This document shows, piece by piece, positions 10,740 through 22,700 of a DNA stretch of 64,000 bases. The notes beneath the pieces were generated by a model that was given only the letters and a program-made list of their open reading frames with translations, was not told where the DNA came from and searched no databases. Position numbers and translations under genes: made by a program. The number at the start of each line of letters is the position of its first letter. Position 1 is the stretch's first letter. Origin of the DNA: Mytilus trossulus (lineage: Eukaryota; Mollusca; Bivalvia; Mytilida; Mytilidae); contig NC_086375.1 in assembly GCF_036588685.1 (NCBI RefSeq), positions 36,292,566 through 36,356,565 on the forward strand, given 5' to 3'.

Positions 10740-12885
10740 TCTTATGATTTTATTCTAAATTCCATTTTAAACCATAAGAAACCATGAAAAAACGTCGATG
10801 ACGTCACGGTCACATGACTAAATTATGTTTATGGTCTTATAACAAAATAACGTCAGCCAACCAGAGGACGAGTTACATCCAAAATTGAATTATTGCTGAA
10901 TATTGATCTTCGTTTAAGACAGTTACGAAGCTGTCATATGATGGCCAGTGAGACAAACATCGAATTGTTCAAATGATGCAGATTTTTTTCAACCTAATGG
11001 CAACATTCCGCCTTCAGCTATGAGCACAAATTTAACCTTAAAGTCAGCATTAAAATGCATCAAGTTTACAAGACAAAAATGACGCAATTAAAACGTAAAA
11101 ACCAACAACCCTGTTTTATACAAAATAATACACATAAGCCAATAACAACGACTGAACTATAGGCACCTGACATGTACATAGAGAATTTAAAGGGGTTAAA
11201 TATTTTTGTGAGCGCTCATCTCTGCCATAACCAGGGACCGTTGAGTATTAGCACAGCATAATGTTATATATAGTTTTTTACAGATTTTTATATCCGTCAT
11301 TTTCGCGTCCTGTTCTTGATGAAGTTAAATCAAGAAGAGTGCTTTTATTAAACGAAATTCATAAAGAGTTGTTTTCATTTTGCAATGGTTAAAGCCATAA
11401 ATGGAGAATCACCACAATTATTTAAAACAAAGATCGTCAGTAATATACAATTTTAACCAAAATTCTTTGATAATTAGTTTTTCTCAGAATAATTGAAAAA
11501 TATCTAAATTAATTTTTCGTCAAATTTTCATGCTGTAGATTTTGTGTTTTATCTATGCAAAGTTTTGTAAAATTGTTGGTCGTCTTTTCTCTTCCTCATT
11601 ATGTTGTCATCTTCTCTTCGTCGAACGTTGTGTATTTTTTTTAAATATAGATTGACAGAGTCAGTCTCACTTTGTATATGAAGAATACTCAACGTATCTA
11701 CAAGTATTGTGTGTAAGGAATGAATGAATCGTATTTTGTAAAAAAAAAAATGCCTACTACTGATTCAAACAAAACATCTGTGAAAGTGATGTTGAAGGCC
11801 GTATGGTGACCTTAATAGTTATCAAAGATAGCAGTATTATAATTTAGTACGCCAGGCGCGCATTTCGTCTACATAAGACTTAAATTATATTATCTTCGTC
11901 ATGTTGTCTTTGATGGATATATGTCTCATTAGCACACCATCTCGTTATCAAGATGCTTGTTTTTGAATTGACAAACTATTTGTTACGATTAAAGGTTGTG
12001 TTGTTCAACAATCAGAATTTCAATGGATATCAACTATACTCTTGTATTTGTCGACTTGTTCATTTATAAGGAAGACTTCATACAAGAGCTTTTCATGAAG
12101 AACGAACAGACGCCAGTTTTACATGAATAAAGTGTTTTTTCGGTAAGCATACCACATTAAAAAAGAAAAAAGATCAGTTTACTTTGATTCAGAATAAGAT
12201 GTCCGGGTATGAAATATTATTTTTTAGATATAACAGCTTGTCAAAAATTACATAATAACTGAAGACAACAAATTTTTTGAACCAATTCTAGTGAAGCATA
12301 AATAGTTGCCCAATTTTGGTTTTATATAACATATTATTTCTGATTTTAACAATCAGATAATAACTAAGGACAGAAAAAATCCCGTCAGAATAAAGTTATA
12401 AGGTATATCCAAACCTCCAAACCAAATCTTTGTATTTATGAAGGAAATAAGTATGGGTTGCTACAAATTTGTGTTACTGAAATACATAACCTACCAAAAT
12501 ATTGATCATAGATTGAATTCTTTTTTTTAAACCGTGTAAAAATTTTCTTAATGTTAAAAATTTTAATTTTACTTTTTACATATCCTTTAGTTTTTTTTCC
12601 CGACATTATTTGACGAGTTTCTGTTTTTATAATTATTCAAGCACTCTAAAATTATTATTGGGAATTAATGTTTACATAACATTTCATTGGGACAATGGAC
12701 ACAAATGGATGTCGGGTATACGCGTAGAAGACGACACCCTAAAAGCACAAGAAAAACCAACAAGACAATTAGAAATTAATATACGATCTCAATCTACAAT
12801 ACATGATAATAAATGGTCTGTCAAACCTTGATCCATGTAAAATTGAAAAGAGTAAACAGATACTGTATTCAATGCTTAAAATTGT
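10740..12885. other. Spacer 1 downstream of gene 1, no gene seen
   Basis: AT-rich. It holds a TGACGTCA palindrome (10799-10806) and a repeat C fragment (11812-11882, including GTACGCCAGGCGCG). An open frame at 12610-12831 on the plus strand has no recognised domain, and the corresponding frame is altered upstream in spacer 2, so I do not call it a gene. Confidence 0.45.
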
Positions 12886-12891
12886 TTTATT
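12886..12891 (-). terminator. Polyadenylation signal of gene 1
   Basis: The minus strand reads AATAAA 94 bases past the stop codon, followed by an AT-rich stretch. The same hexamer occurs at the same distance after gene 2. It is the closest canonical signal to the stop. Confidence 0.65.
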
Positions 12892-12985
12892 TCATTATAA
12901 GTTTCACAACAATATCCAAAATATAAATTAAAGTTAGTAATCACAGTTTGCTTTTTCATGGTAATTCAGAGTAGGAAATGTTTAT

Positions 12986-13758
12986 TCAACATCTATCTTG
13001 AACCTGCCATGCGTTTCCTAGAGCGGAAGCGTCGGATGTAATTTGTTTGTTTGGCATGATCATATCATCGAAACGTTCATGGTTCAGAGTACCAAGAAGT
13101 CCTCCTGTTTTACCAAAGTACCACTTGCTCAAATCAATGTCGACCATATTAACAGTTGGGTCGGATTTAACTTGGAATCCACGTCCCTCAATGACCACCT
13201 TACCATCTTCAGAGAAAACTGCAAATTCTGATGATCTGTAAGGTAGATCCATAACTACACCGTCGACGCTGACCTACAAGAGAGAACGTATGAAACGGTG
13301 AATTCCTTTGTTATGTTACAAAATACAATAATGTACATGCAAATGGTAAATGTCTAATTCAGTCATACAGACATGCAAAGTCAACCTGAAAGCCATTTTA
13401 TTATCTTTTCACTTCTCATACATGAATCACATGTTTAACATTCGCAATTGAGTTTTGCAAAGCATATCCATGATATATATTTGTAGATATACACATAATG
13501 TTTGATATTTATGTACACATTCAACTATGTAAATATTCCTGTAGAGAACTATATTTACCTTTCCATTTGGTGATAATTGAACATTTTGTTGGTGAGAAGT
13601 CAATATTAACTTCTTCTTTTGTCTGCCCAAATAGTTCATGATGATACTGAAGTTGCCGTCCACAAAATCTCGTGCAAGAACGTAGCTACATCGACCACTG
13701 AAGTCAAATTCTTGGCCATCGAAAGTTGTAAAGTGTCGGCCATGTACTTTTGCACTTG
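12986..13758 (-). CDS. Gene 1 exons 29-30: terminal von Willebrand factor D-type domain
   Basis: Exon 29 (13559-13758) encodes SAKVHGRHFTTFDGQEFDF followed by SGRCSYVLARDF, the classic opening of a D domain. Exon 30 (12986-13273) encodes VSVDGVVMDLPYR, then KWYFGKTGGLLGTLNHERFD, the conserved GLLG-N core, and ends LGNAWQVQDRC with a TGA at 12986-12988. The domain spans about 160 residues (4848-5009). Such a C-terminal D domain is characteristic of apolipophorins, vitellogenins and crustacean clotting proteins; its role in lipid carriers is poorly understood. Confidence 0.9.
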
Positions 13759-16700
13759 CTGTAGAAAATAAAATCAAACATCAAATTATTCTTTTTTTAT
13801 ACCATTTAGAAAATATACAATATAATAAAAAAAAAACTTATACTTGTAGTTTTATGCTACAATATTTTTGTGTGGTCAGTATGAAACATAAATAAAATAC
13901 TACATTCTAAAAAGAAAACTTAACACATCAGGACTAAAAAACGAAATGCAAAACATGGTTCCCAAAACGCTGCTTGTCTTAATTCAAATCATATCTACTC
14001 TTAATTCAATTGTTTATAAGCAAGACACAAAGAAATATAATAAAATGCTTGCAGTTATGTATTTTTTCTCTTGCAATACACTATTTTATTTTACTCAATT
14101 ATAGATATTTCTTCTATTGAAACAACAAATAAATACATTAAATAAACATGGCAACAAATACAATTTAGACTGGAAATGAGTAATTCGGCAACAAATACAA
14201 TTTAGACTGGAAATAAGTAATTCGTCAAAGATACAGCAACCCGACCAAAGACTGAAAAACAGTTGAAGGCCACCAAGGGGAAATGATATCATCATTAAAT
14301 TTCAAACGAAATGAAATATATATACATGCAACCACACATACAAAAATGTTTCGTAAAAGTTCTTATGTGACCATTAGATAAAGCCATTGTGTAATGGAAA
14401 TATTTTAATTCCAAGGATGAACAGGGATAAGATGTTAGAAATTTTGTTCTTATACAGAAAGGATATTTACATATATTATCATTACATCCTTGTTTTACTT
14501 CATGTTACTTGAAATAAATCAATCGAAATTCTCAATACAAAAAAATGAAGATTTTATGTTTACAAACCTGTCCAGGACATGTGTGGTATGTATTCCTCCA
14601 CAGATCCAAGGAAATTTACTTTTGGAGTTGGAAAGCTCATATCTGGAATGTATTGTCTCAAAGAAATGTCTTTTAGTGAGCTGAGAGTGTGTACATCAAC
14701 GGGAAGGTACAAATCTACTTCAATATCTCCATTTAGTAAATCGTATTTAATAACTTTGGATTTGAGTACATTTCCGAAAATCTCTTTTAAAACAGACATC
14801 TCCTTTGTGGCATCTTTTTTCAATTCATCAAATATTTTGTCAACTAGTGCATTTACGTTTTCTTCAAATTCCCAGTATTTGTATGCAGATGATCCCTTGA
14901 AAAGAATATGAAAATCTTATTTTACTTTTAAATATCATATGCATAAACGTTGCAACATATTATACGTTTTTATATTACATATCTTTTTCAGTTTTTCATT
15001 TTTGCTTTAGTAATTCATTTCATTGATACTAACACTATTTCCAGTTTGATTTCATATCGGGTCTACTCCAAATATGTATATATCTTTTGAAACATATTCT
15101 AAAAAGCAGCCTTACAAATAGATAAACACAAGTTTATACCTACCATGTTGTACATTGGTGTGGGTAACGAGTTTACAAGTCTTTGGTTGATACCCTCTCT
15201 GATGTTATATATGCTTGATGTATACTGGTTGGCAACGTTAGACCATTGCTCATTTAATTTCATATTTTTAAGCTTATCCATATAAGAGTTATATTTTGAT
15301 TTTAAATTGACAACAGTTTGGTGATTTCCAACAGAATTTTGGTAATCTGAAAATATTAGATTTTGTATAAATATTAAAATATATAAGCAAACAATGTAGA
15401 AATATCATGTTTGTACTTTCTTTATAAAAACTAATATTTATGTGAATGTATATTAATACTTTTTGTTGTTGAGGATCAGCTGCGTCTAAACAATGTGAAG
15501 CTTTTATGATCAAAGAAGCAAGGCTGATAACGCAGTACGCCACTCCCAGATTGTGCCTGCCTGAATCTAGGTAGTTATTTGAAAATTTTGAAATTATTTT
15601 ACATAAAGGAATTGATCTCTTTTATGACAGCTGTCATTCCTTGTGCCGATTCGGCTTTACTTTAGGCCCATAACGTGATTAATAGATTTATTATTTCTGA
15701 ACATTTTTGTCATCAAGTCTCACTAAAGACATAAATTGTCAATCTGTGTATCTGATGTAAGGAATTTATGCAGTTTATTGTTTGAATGATTTAAACTTCT
15801 ATATACAGCAATGCTTATTACAATTTCCGTGTTATTTGATTCTTTATTTAGTTTGTAAGTTGTCCTGAATGTATTTCAATGAACATCAGTATTCAAAGGA
15901 TAATATTTACCAAGTAATCTCTGATAAGAATTTGTTGAAATGCTGTTCAACTGGCCACCCATGCTTATATAAGTATCTTTTGAGTAGGCATCCAGTCTCT
16001 GAAACATAAAGATAACAGTGTAAAATAAAACTTCTGACAATCTGCAGGTAAACCAAATAATTTGTATAGATAGTCGTATTTGCGACATTTTCGAGTAAAC
16101 AAATATTTAATATCAATTGAATACAGACACTGTGTTTAAAAAGTTACATAAAAGTTAGCGACACATTCCAAATAGTTATAATAAGGAGTGTACACGTGTT
16201 ACGCTTTACCCTCGTAGCTCTCGAAGGGTGCTCCGAACAATTGAGTGATCACGTAATACATATGTTGACAATTATTCTGGTTGTTCTTAAATGCAGTTAG
16301 GAATCAACTGGATTATGTATAAATTTTAAAGTATTTATTCTTAATTGTGATCAGTGAAAGGTTTTCAAATAACATAATGACGGGCGGGCATCATTGAAGA
16401 GAAATTTTCGTGCAGTAAATTTGGTACCGTTATAAATAATAATAACCTTTTGTAGTTGTTCAAGACTGGTCATATATTCATCAATTGTGTGTTTGACTGG
16501 GCATCTCCCCCAAGCTTCATTTAAGTCTTCCGATAATTCACTGAAAAAATAAAAAAACAAATATGTTGTAACACATGTGGCAGTTTTCTAGCAAATAAAG
16601 TTCATATGCTCTCTTCTCTTCTCTCACTGTTGTTGATACTTTAAAGTTTTGGCACAAAATAAAAAATAAAGTGAGATATTAAATTTTCACCGGAAATATT

Positions 16701-19700
16701 TTAAAAGAAACGTACCCGATTCTGTTCATGGTTGTATCAACTGAATTACAAATGTCTTGAAGGTAAAAGGCATTTTTTGCTTTCAATGTTCTGAGTTCAG
16801 ACAGTTTATCATTGATGGCATCAGCATAGGACTTGATTTCTTCTGTATAGGCAGCTTGGAATAATCGTCTCTTATATGATATTTCTTTGTTTATTTCACC
16901 AGAAGACTCTTCAACGGCCATAGCAGATCGTATTCCATATTCTTCTATTCTTTTTGTTATTTCAGCCTGAAAGTTGAATGAGCTATGTGAAGTTTGGCAA
17001 TTCTTTAAACGTTTCAATGCATTCAATTATAACATTTAAATTAGATTTTTTGCCATATGATGACGGTTAAAACGGCATTAACAGGAAAAAAACCGAAACG
17101 AATGATGTGTATTTGAATACTGAAATTGAAAACTATGAAAAAAAAATCCCCTTTGTAGAAAAAACTGTTTCTATTTTCATTCTGGTGTGATTTTGGGTCG
17201 CTCCTTCTTTTCTTGTTAACAACATTTAATTTTGATCTGTCTTTTTTCTGTTTTTAGGTTGGTTGTGGGTTTCTTTTTTAATCTTATGTTTCATGTTTAC
17301 CCTTGTCATTTACTAAGTCTTATTTCTATGAGAAATAAACTAAACTATGGGAATAATTTATAAGACATTTGCTCTTATGTAGATTTTTCTTTTATTCCTG
17401 TTCGCTATCTGTATATAACTGATAGACCCCAAAATTATTACAAAAAATACAAATATACCTTGAGATCACTGATAATTGATGGACGCCAGTGAACACGTGT
17501 ATGAAGAATCTTAGAAGACTTTAATCGCAGATTGAGCAAGCTGTCTACTGTTTTCTTCTGATTTACATCTCTGAACAGTTCTGCAGATATTCCTTTCTCG
17601 TCTGAGAATTTAGCATTCAAATGAAGTGTTGTATCTGGGTTTTCTGAAAATACACAGAAAAAGAGAGTAAGATTAAATGAATTTTCTGGTTTAACGAATA
17701 TAAGATATCACGTTTACGAGTTCAACTTAAAACTAAATATTTTTCTAGTATCTATCCATTTTGTACACTTTATTTTTTCCTCAATTATGGTATTGGTATT
17801 TGATAAGGATTACTTACTGATGTCGTAGTTCATGTTAAAATCCAGACTGCCATCATTAGGATCAACTGTCAGCTCTGTATTGATTGGTTTGGTATCATCA
17901 TAAAGATTTTTAATTGTCAGTTTGAAAGGTGAAGTCTCAACACGAGCATCTATTTTCATTGTTTTGATTGGAGAACGAACCTGCAGAATAAAAGTCAAAC
18001 ATAAAGAAACGTTAAACATTCTTGTCCACTTTTTACTTTGACCATTCCTTAAAAGAATATACTAAATGACTTTCAGTCAGGTATTTCACTCTATATACGA
18101 AACCACACATTCATTAGAACAAATGTTATTTTTATTGATTAACACTTCAATTAAGCCAAAAAATATTTATGAACAAATTTATTTACAAAATATAAAAAAA
18201 ATATATTAGTTTTGTTTCTTCCATTATTTAACCAGTATGAAAAAAATGAACATAAAAATATTCACATAATAATATATTTCTTGTGTCTTAGTAAGTCAAT
18301 ACCTGTATATTGAGTTGACGTTTGAGTTTATCAATCTCGGTTATTAAGGCGATGTTCTTTGTTTGACGTCTTGCAGTTAGGTATTGAATATCAAAATCAG
18401 CTGATAGTTTGTCGTTAGATTTTCCGAAAACTGCTTTTGTTTGGATGTCCACTGTAGTATATGGATGACTGATACCAAGTAAGAACTTGTAATTCTCCCC
18501 ACGACCTGATACATCTTCTAATTTTGAACTCAAGGTAAAAGTTTTACGAGAATCTTTTGAGTATCTGAATGCAGTACGGCCATCATAAATAACGTTTCCA
18601 CTTCCAATTAACATTTTGTAATCAAGTTGAAGATCCTTAAAAATATTAAGGACACTTCTTTTAAACTGTATGCATGAGAGAATAAAATAAATTAAACTGT
18701 AAATGTTTTTAAAGGATTTTTCTGTGCCTTAGAAATTATTTAATGTTGGTTTGTACCTAGAATATTTGTGCTGTAAGATTATTGTACAAATAGGAAATAT
18801 TCATATACTAGTAACTTATAATACAGATAATTTCATTACTTATATCATTAGATTTACTGCAGTGCAATAGATACTGAGATGACATCTTTAGTTTAAACAA
18901 ACGGCAATATTCTCTATGAATCATTTGTATTTCAAAAGCCATTTACCTAATTGAAAATGTGTTTTTTGATAACTTAAATTAATTCATTTCTTTATTCTAA
19001 TAATAAATATATTTTAATTACCTTGCCGAGACTTGGCATTTCTAAACCTAGTGTTAGTTCATCTCCATCAGATTTGGTCTTAATTACTACTCTTTTGTTT
19101 TGGTCTCTTTCTGCATCCCACGAGAAATCAAATACTTGACTGCTTAGTCCATATCCTGATGATACAGTTGACAATACAACTGTTCTAGATGGTAGTTGTA
19201 GAGTGTATTTTGCTTGTCCGTTCTTTTCGAATATTTTTTCTATTCCATGTGTTTTGATATCATCTTTCTCTATAAATAGAACCATTGTGGACGATTCATC
19301 AGGACGGTGATACGATGCTCCAATGCTGTAAGATTTAGACCCACATACACCTCGATAGCTTGCAATCTGTTTTTTGTCAGACCAATCTGAATTGAATTTA
19401 ACATCCATTCTGCAACTGCTGTCTCTATCTTGCTTGTTCCAATTTACAAGCATGTATGTTTCTGAGGAAAGCAGTTTATTTAATTCAAACCTCATCTGTT
19501 TTGGTTCATTGACATTAATTATAAGTGTTATTTCCTTCCTTTTCTCAGCATCCATTTCAAAATCAACATCGTACAATGCTTCTTTGTTGATTTTCATATT
19601 TGTTGCTACTACCAAATTATTTGTTTTGCTACGCCAGTCGTATTTTAAATATCCATAAGCAGTTCGGAGTGCTTCCCAAGGAGTAGACACTGATAGTGAA

Positions 19701-22700
19701 CTGTCTGTCTCCGTGAGAGAAGCATCAATTGTTATTCCGTTGCGCTTAGTCAAAAATGCTTCAATGTGAGATTTCAATTCTCCAAGATTTTTTTCATTTT
19801 TCATGGATACCCGTATATTTTGCAAATTATATAATCCAGTTTTAAGTGTTAGAGATCCATCTAATTCATCGAATCTTTGGCTGGTAAGGCGTGCATCAAA
19901 GTCAATTTCAGATATGTATGATGCTTGTATATTCAGTGCAGCATGGTATGGTTTTCTAGAGGCAGATGCTTTAATTTGTGTTCTCTCATATCCTTTGATT
20001 GGTGTATCAAGATTTATGCTGATTGAGGATGGGGTTTTTTCCATGGCAATAGTTATCTTTTTCTCTCCAATTGCAGCATTTCCGGATAGATAGTAGGTGT
20101 CATCTTTCATTTTTATGTCTGCGTTGACCGAATAGTCAATTTCAGGTAGGTAAGATGTCTGTATATTCAGTGCAGCATGGTATGGCTTACTTGATACAGA
20201 TGCTTTAATCTGTGTTCTCTCGTATCCTTTGATTGGTGTATCAAGATTTATGTTGATTGAGGATGGAGTTTTTTCCATGGCAATAGTTATCTTTTTCTCT
20301 CCAATTGCAGCATTTCCGGATAGTGAGTAGGTGTCATCTTTCATTTTCATGTCTGCATTGACGGAATATCTGTTTTGTGGTGTATTCAATGAAATATCGA
20401 CAATTTCTTGTGTTATCTTGAGATTTCCGTTAATAAGAGGCCTATTTTCATTGAGCGCCAAAGATGCAGATGAAGTGAGACTGTCTGCTTTGAAATCATG
20501 ACGATATCTACCTTCAAGTTTTCTGTCGGGTGCATATTGAAGACTTCCGGTTGTTGCGAAAGACTTCATAGATCCAGTTTGTTCAATCTTGATATTCACA
20601 ACTCTTAGTTTCTCAAATGGTGTTTTTAAGGTAAGTGAACCCTCGTTAGATGGATAACGTTTATAGGATGCATCGGCTTTGATTGTCTGGTCGTCATATT
20701 TTGCCTCAATGCTTGTTTTAAAATTTGAAATGTAACCATCATGTAAAAATTTAAGTTGAGACGATTTTACATTTCCAGAAAAAGTGGTTTTGAGTGTTGT
20801 GACGAAGTCTATCGACTTTACTCCTAGTCTGACGGTGGTAATTTCTTCAATTCCATTCAATTTACCAATGGATGACTTTACTGTTGTTCCGAATGAATAT
20901 TGATTTCCATTTACGTCATACTCTATTTTTATGTCTTCTAGAATAGGTGTTGATAGCAGCATGTTCCCTTTGAATACTTGTGAGGACCACTCATGGTTTA
21001 CTTCTCCACTCACTTTTTCATTTCCGTAGCTAACGGAAGATTCGTATCTGAACGCATGCAGACCTCCATTTCCGTTTATAATCACCTCGAAATCTTCAGT
21101 TAGTGGTGTTGTTATACACAGTTCGATTTTTAAACCATTTGATGTATCAATTTTGCCATTAAGTTGAGTTCTATGTTTTCCAATTTTTGTAACTGCCTTT
21201 CCAGAAATGAGAGATTGCACGTTTGAAAATTTAAGTAGAGCTGTATTTCTTTCATATCCAGAAAACGGTGTCTCCAACGTAATATCAAGTCCACTAGAAA
21301 TATCAAAATTAGTTTTTGAGTTGATTTCTTTGTCATTTAGGGTTAATTTGATATTTGAACGGAAGTTTTTCAAAGTACCTCTGAATTCGTGAGAAACTGA
21401 TGCTTTCATGTTTCTGATAGGTGATTGTATGTCAATCTCTATTTCTAAACCATTTGGTAAATCTAGATTGAAATTTGATAAAAGTTCATGTTTTTCTTCA
21501 CCATATTGAATCCCAGCCTTAGTTTTCAAGTTTTCAATTTTTCCATCGAAGGAAACTTCTATCTGAATATCCTTAGATATTGGCGATTGAAGGACCACAT
21601 TTGCAGATACTTTTGAGGTAGTGTCCATATTGACAGTTAAAGCAGATATTTTATCATTGTATTGAACTTCACCAGATACGTGGAATTGTTTTAATGTGCC
21701 AGTACGTTTAAGTGTCGAAATAATTTCGTGTTGTTTACTTCCGCTGTAGGTTGCACTAGCTTGTGATCTGAGCTCAGATGAAGTGCCTTCATGGTCAAGG
21801 AAGATTTCCATATCATCAGTGAATGGTGTTGACATACGTGCCTCTAATTCAATTCCACTAGTAAAGTCGGTTTTAGCTGAAGTGGTGAATTTCTTTCCGT
21901 TATATGTAGCATCTCCTGATAACTGGAATTTCTGTAGTTTACCAGACCCTCCAAATGTTATGACGGCCTCATGTTGTTTAGAACCGCTATATGAAATATC
22001 AGCTTGTGACTTAAAATTACTAGCAGAGCCCTTATGGTCAATTATAATTTCTATGTCGTTGGTAAATGGAGTTTTCAAAGTACCCTTTGTCTTAATACCG
22101 TCTGTGTAGTCAAATTGTAGTTCTGATGACACTTTCTTGGTATTATAAGATGCTTCGCCGAAAGTTCTGAAATTTATCATGTCTCCATTATGCTCAAATG
22201 CAACATAAACCTCATGTTCTTTCTTTCCGCTGATGGTTATTTCTCCCTTCGTATTAAAGTTCAACAATTCCCCTCTATGTTCTACTTCCATTTCAAAATC
22301 TTTTGTGTATGGACTTTTTATTTCAATCCTGCCTTTTCTTCCTGTAGATTTTTCTAATGTTACTTCTACTGATGCTATCTTAGTATTGTATGACAATTCT
22401 ACAAATACTCTCTTTTTACCATTCTGGAGTACAATATTGGCTTCATGCTGTTTTCTACCATTGTAACCGATCTCTCCGTGACTGATGAAATTATGTAGAG
22501 TCCCTTGGTGAGAGAAAGAAACTGTTATATCATCAGTGAAAGGCGTTCTTAAAGTTACTGTTCCCTCTGGATCGTTCAATATATCCAAATTCACATCACA
22601 GGAAATTGTTTTTCTGTTGTAAGTAAGTGATCCCGACGACTGGAATTTTTTTAATTCGCCTTCAAATTTGAAATCTGTTATAACTTCATACATTCTAGAG

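Noticed and set aside
10799..10806. TGACGTCA palindrome resembling a cAMP-response element (also 48212-48219)
   Set aside because: It is about 2 kb past a 3' end and 9 kb from the next promoter, and a single 8-base match is expected by chance at this scale or as part of a repeat.
12610..12831. Plus-strand open frame near the 3' end of gene 1, longer (130 residues) in spacer 2 at 49842-50234
   Set aside because: The upstream part is frameshifted between the spacers, there is no recognisable domain, and similarity is explained by recent duplication. It could still be part of a dispersed repeat.
16180..16280. Possible tRNA or structured RNA in gene 1 intron 25 (ACCCTCG and CGAAGGGT stem)
   Set aside because: Only a short stem is present; no tRNA arms, anticodon geometry or internal promoter boxes could be fitted.
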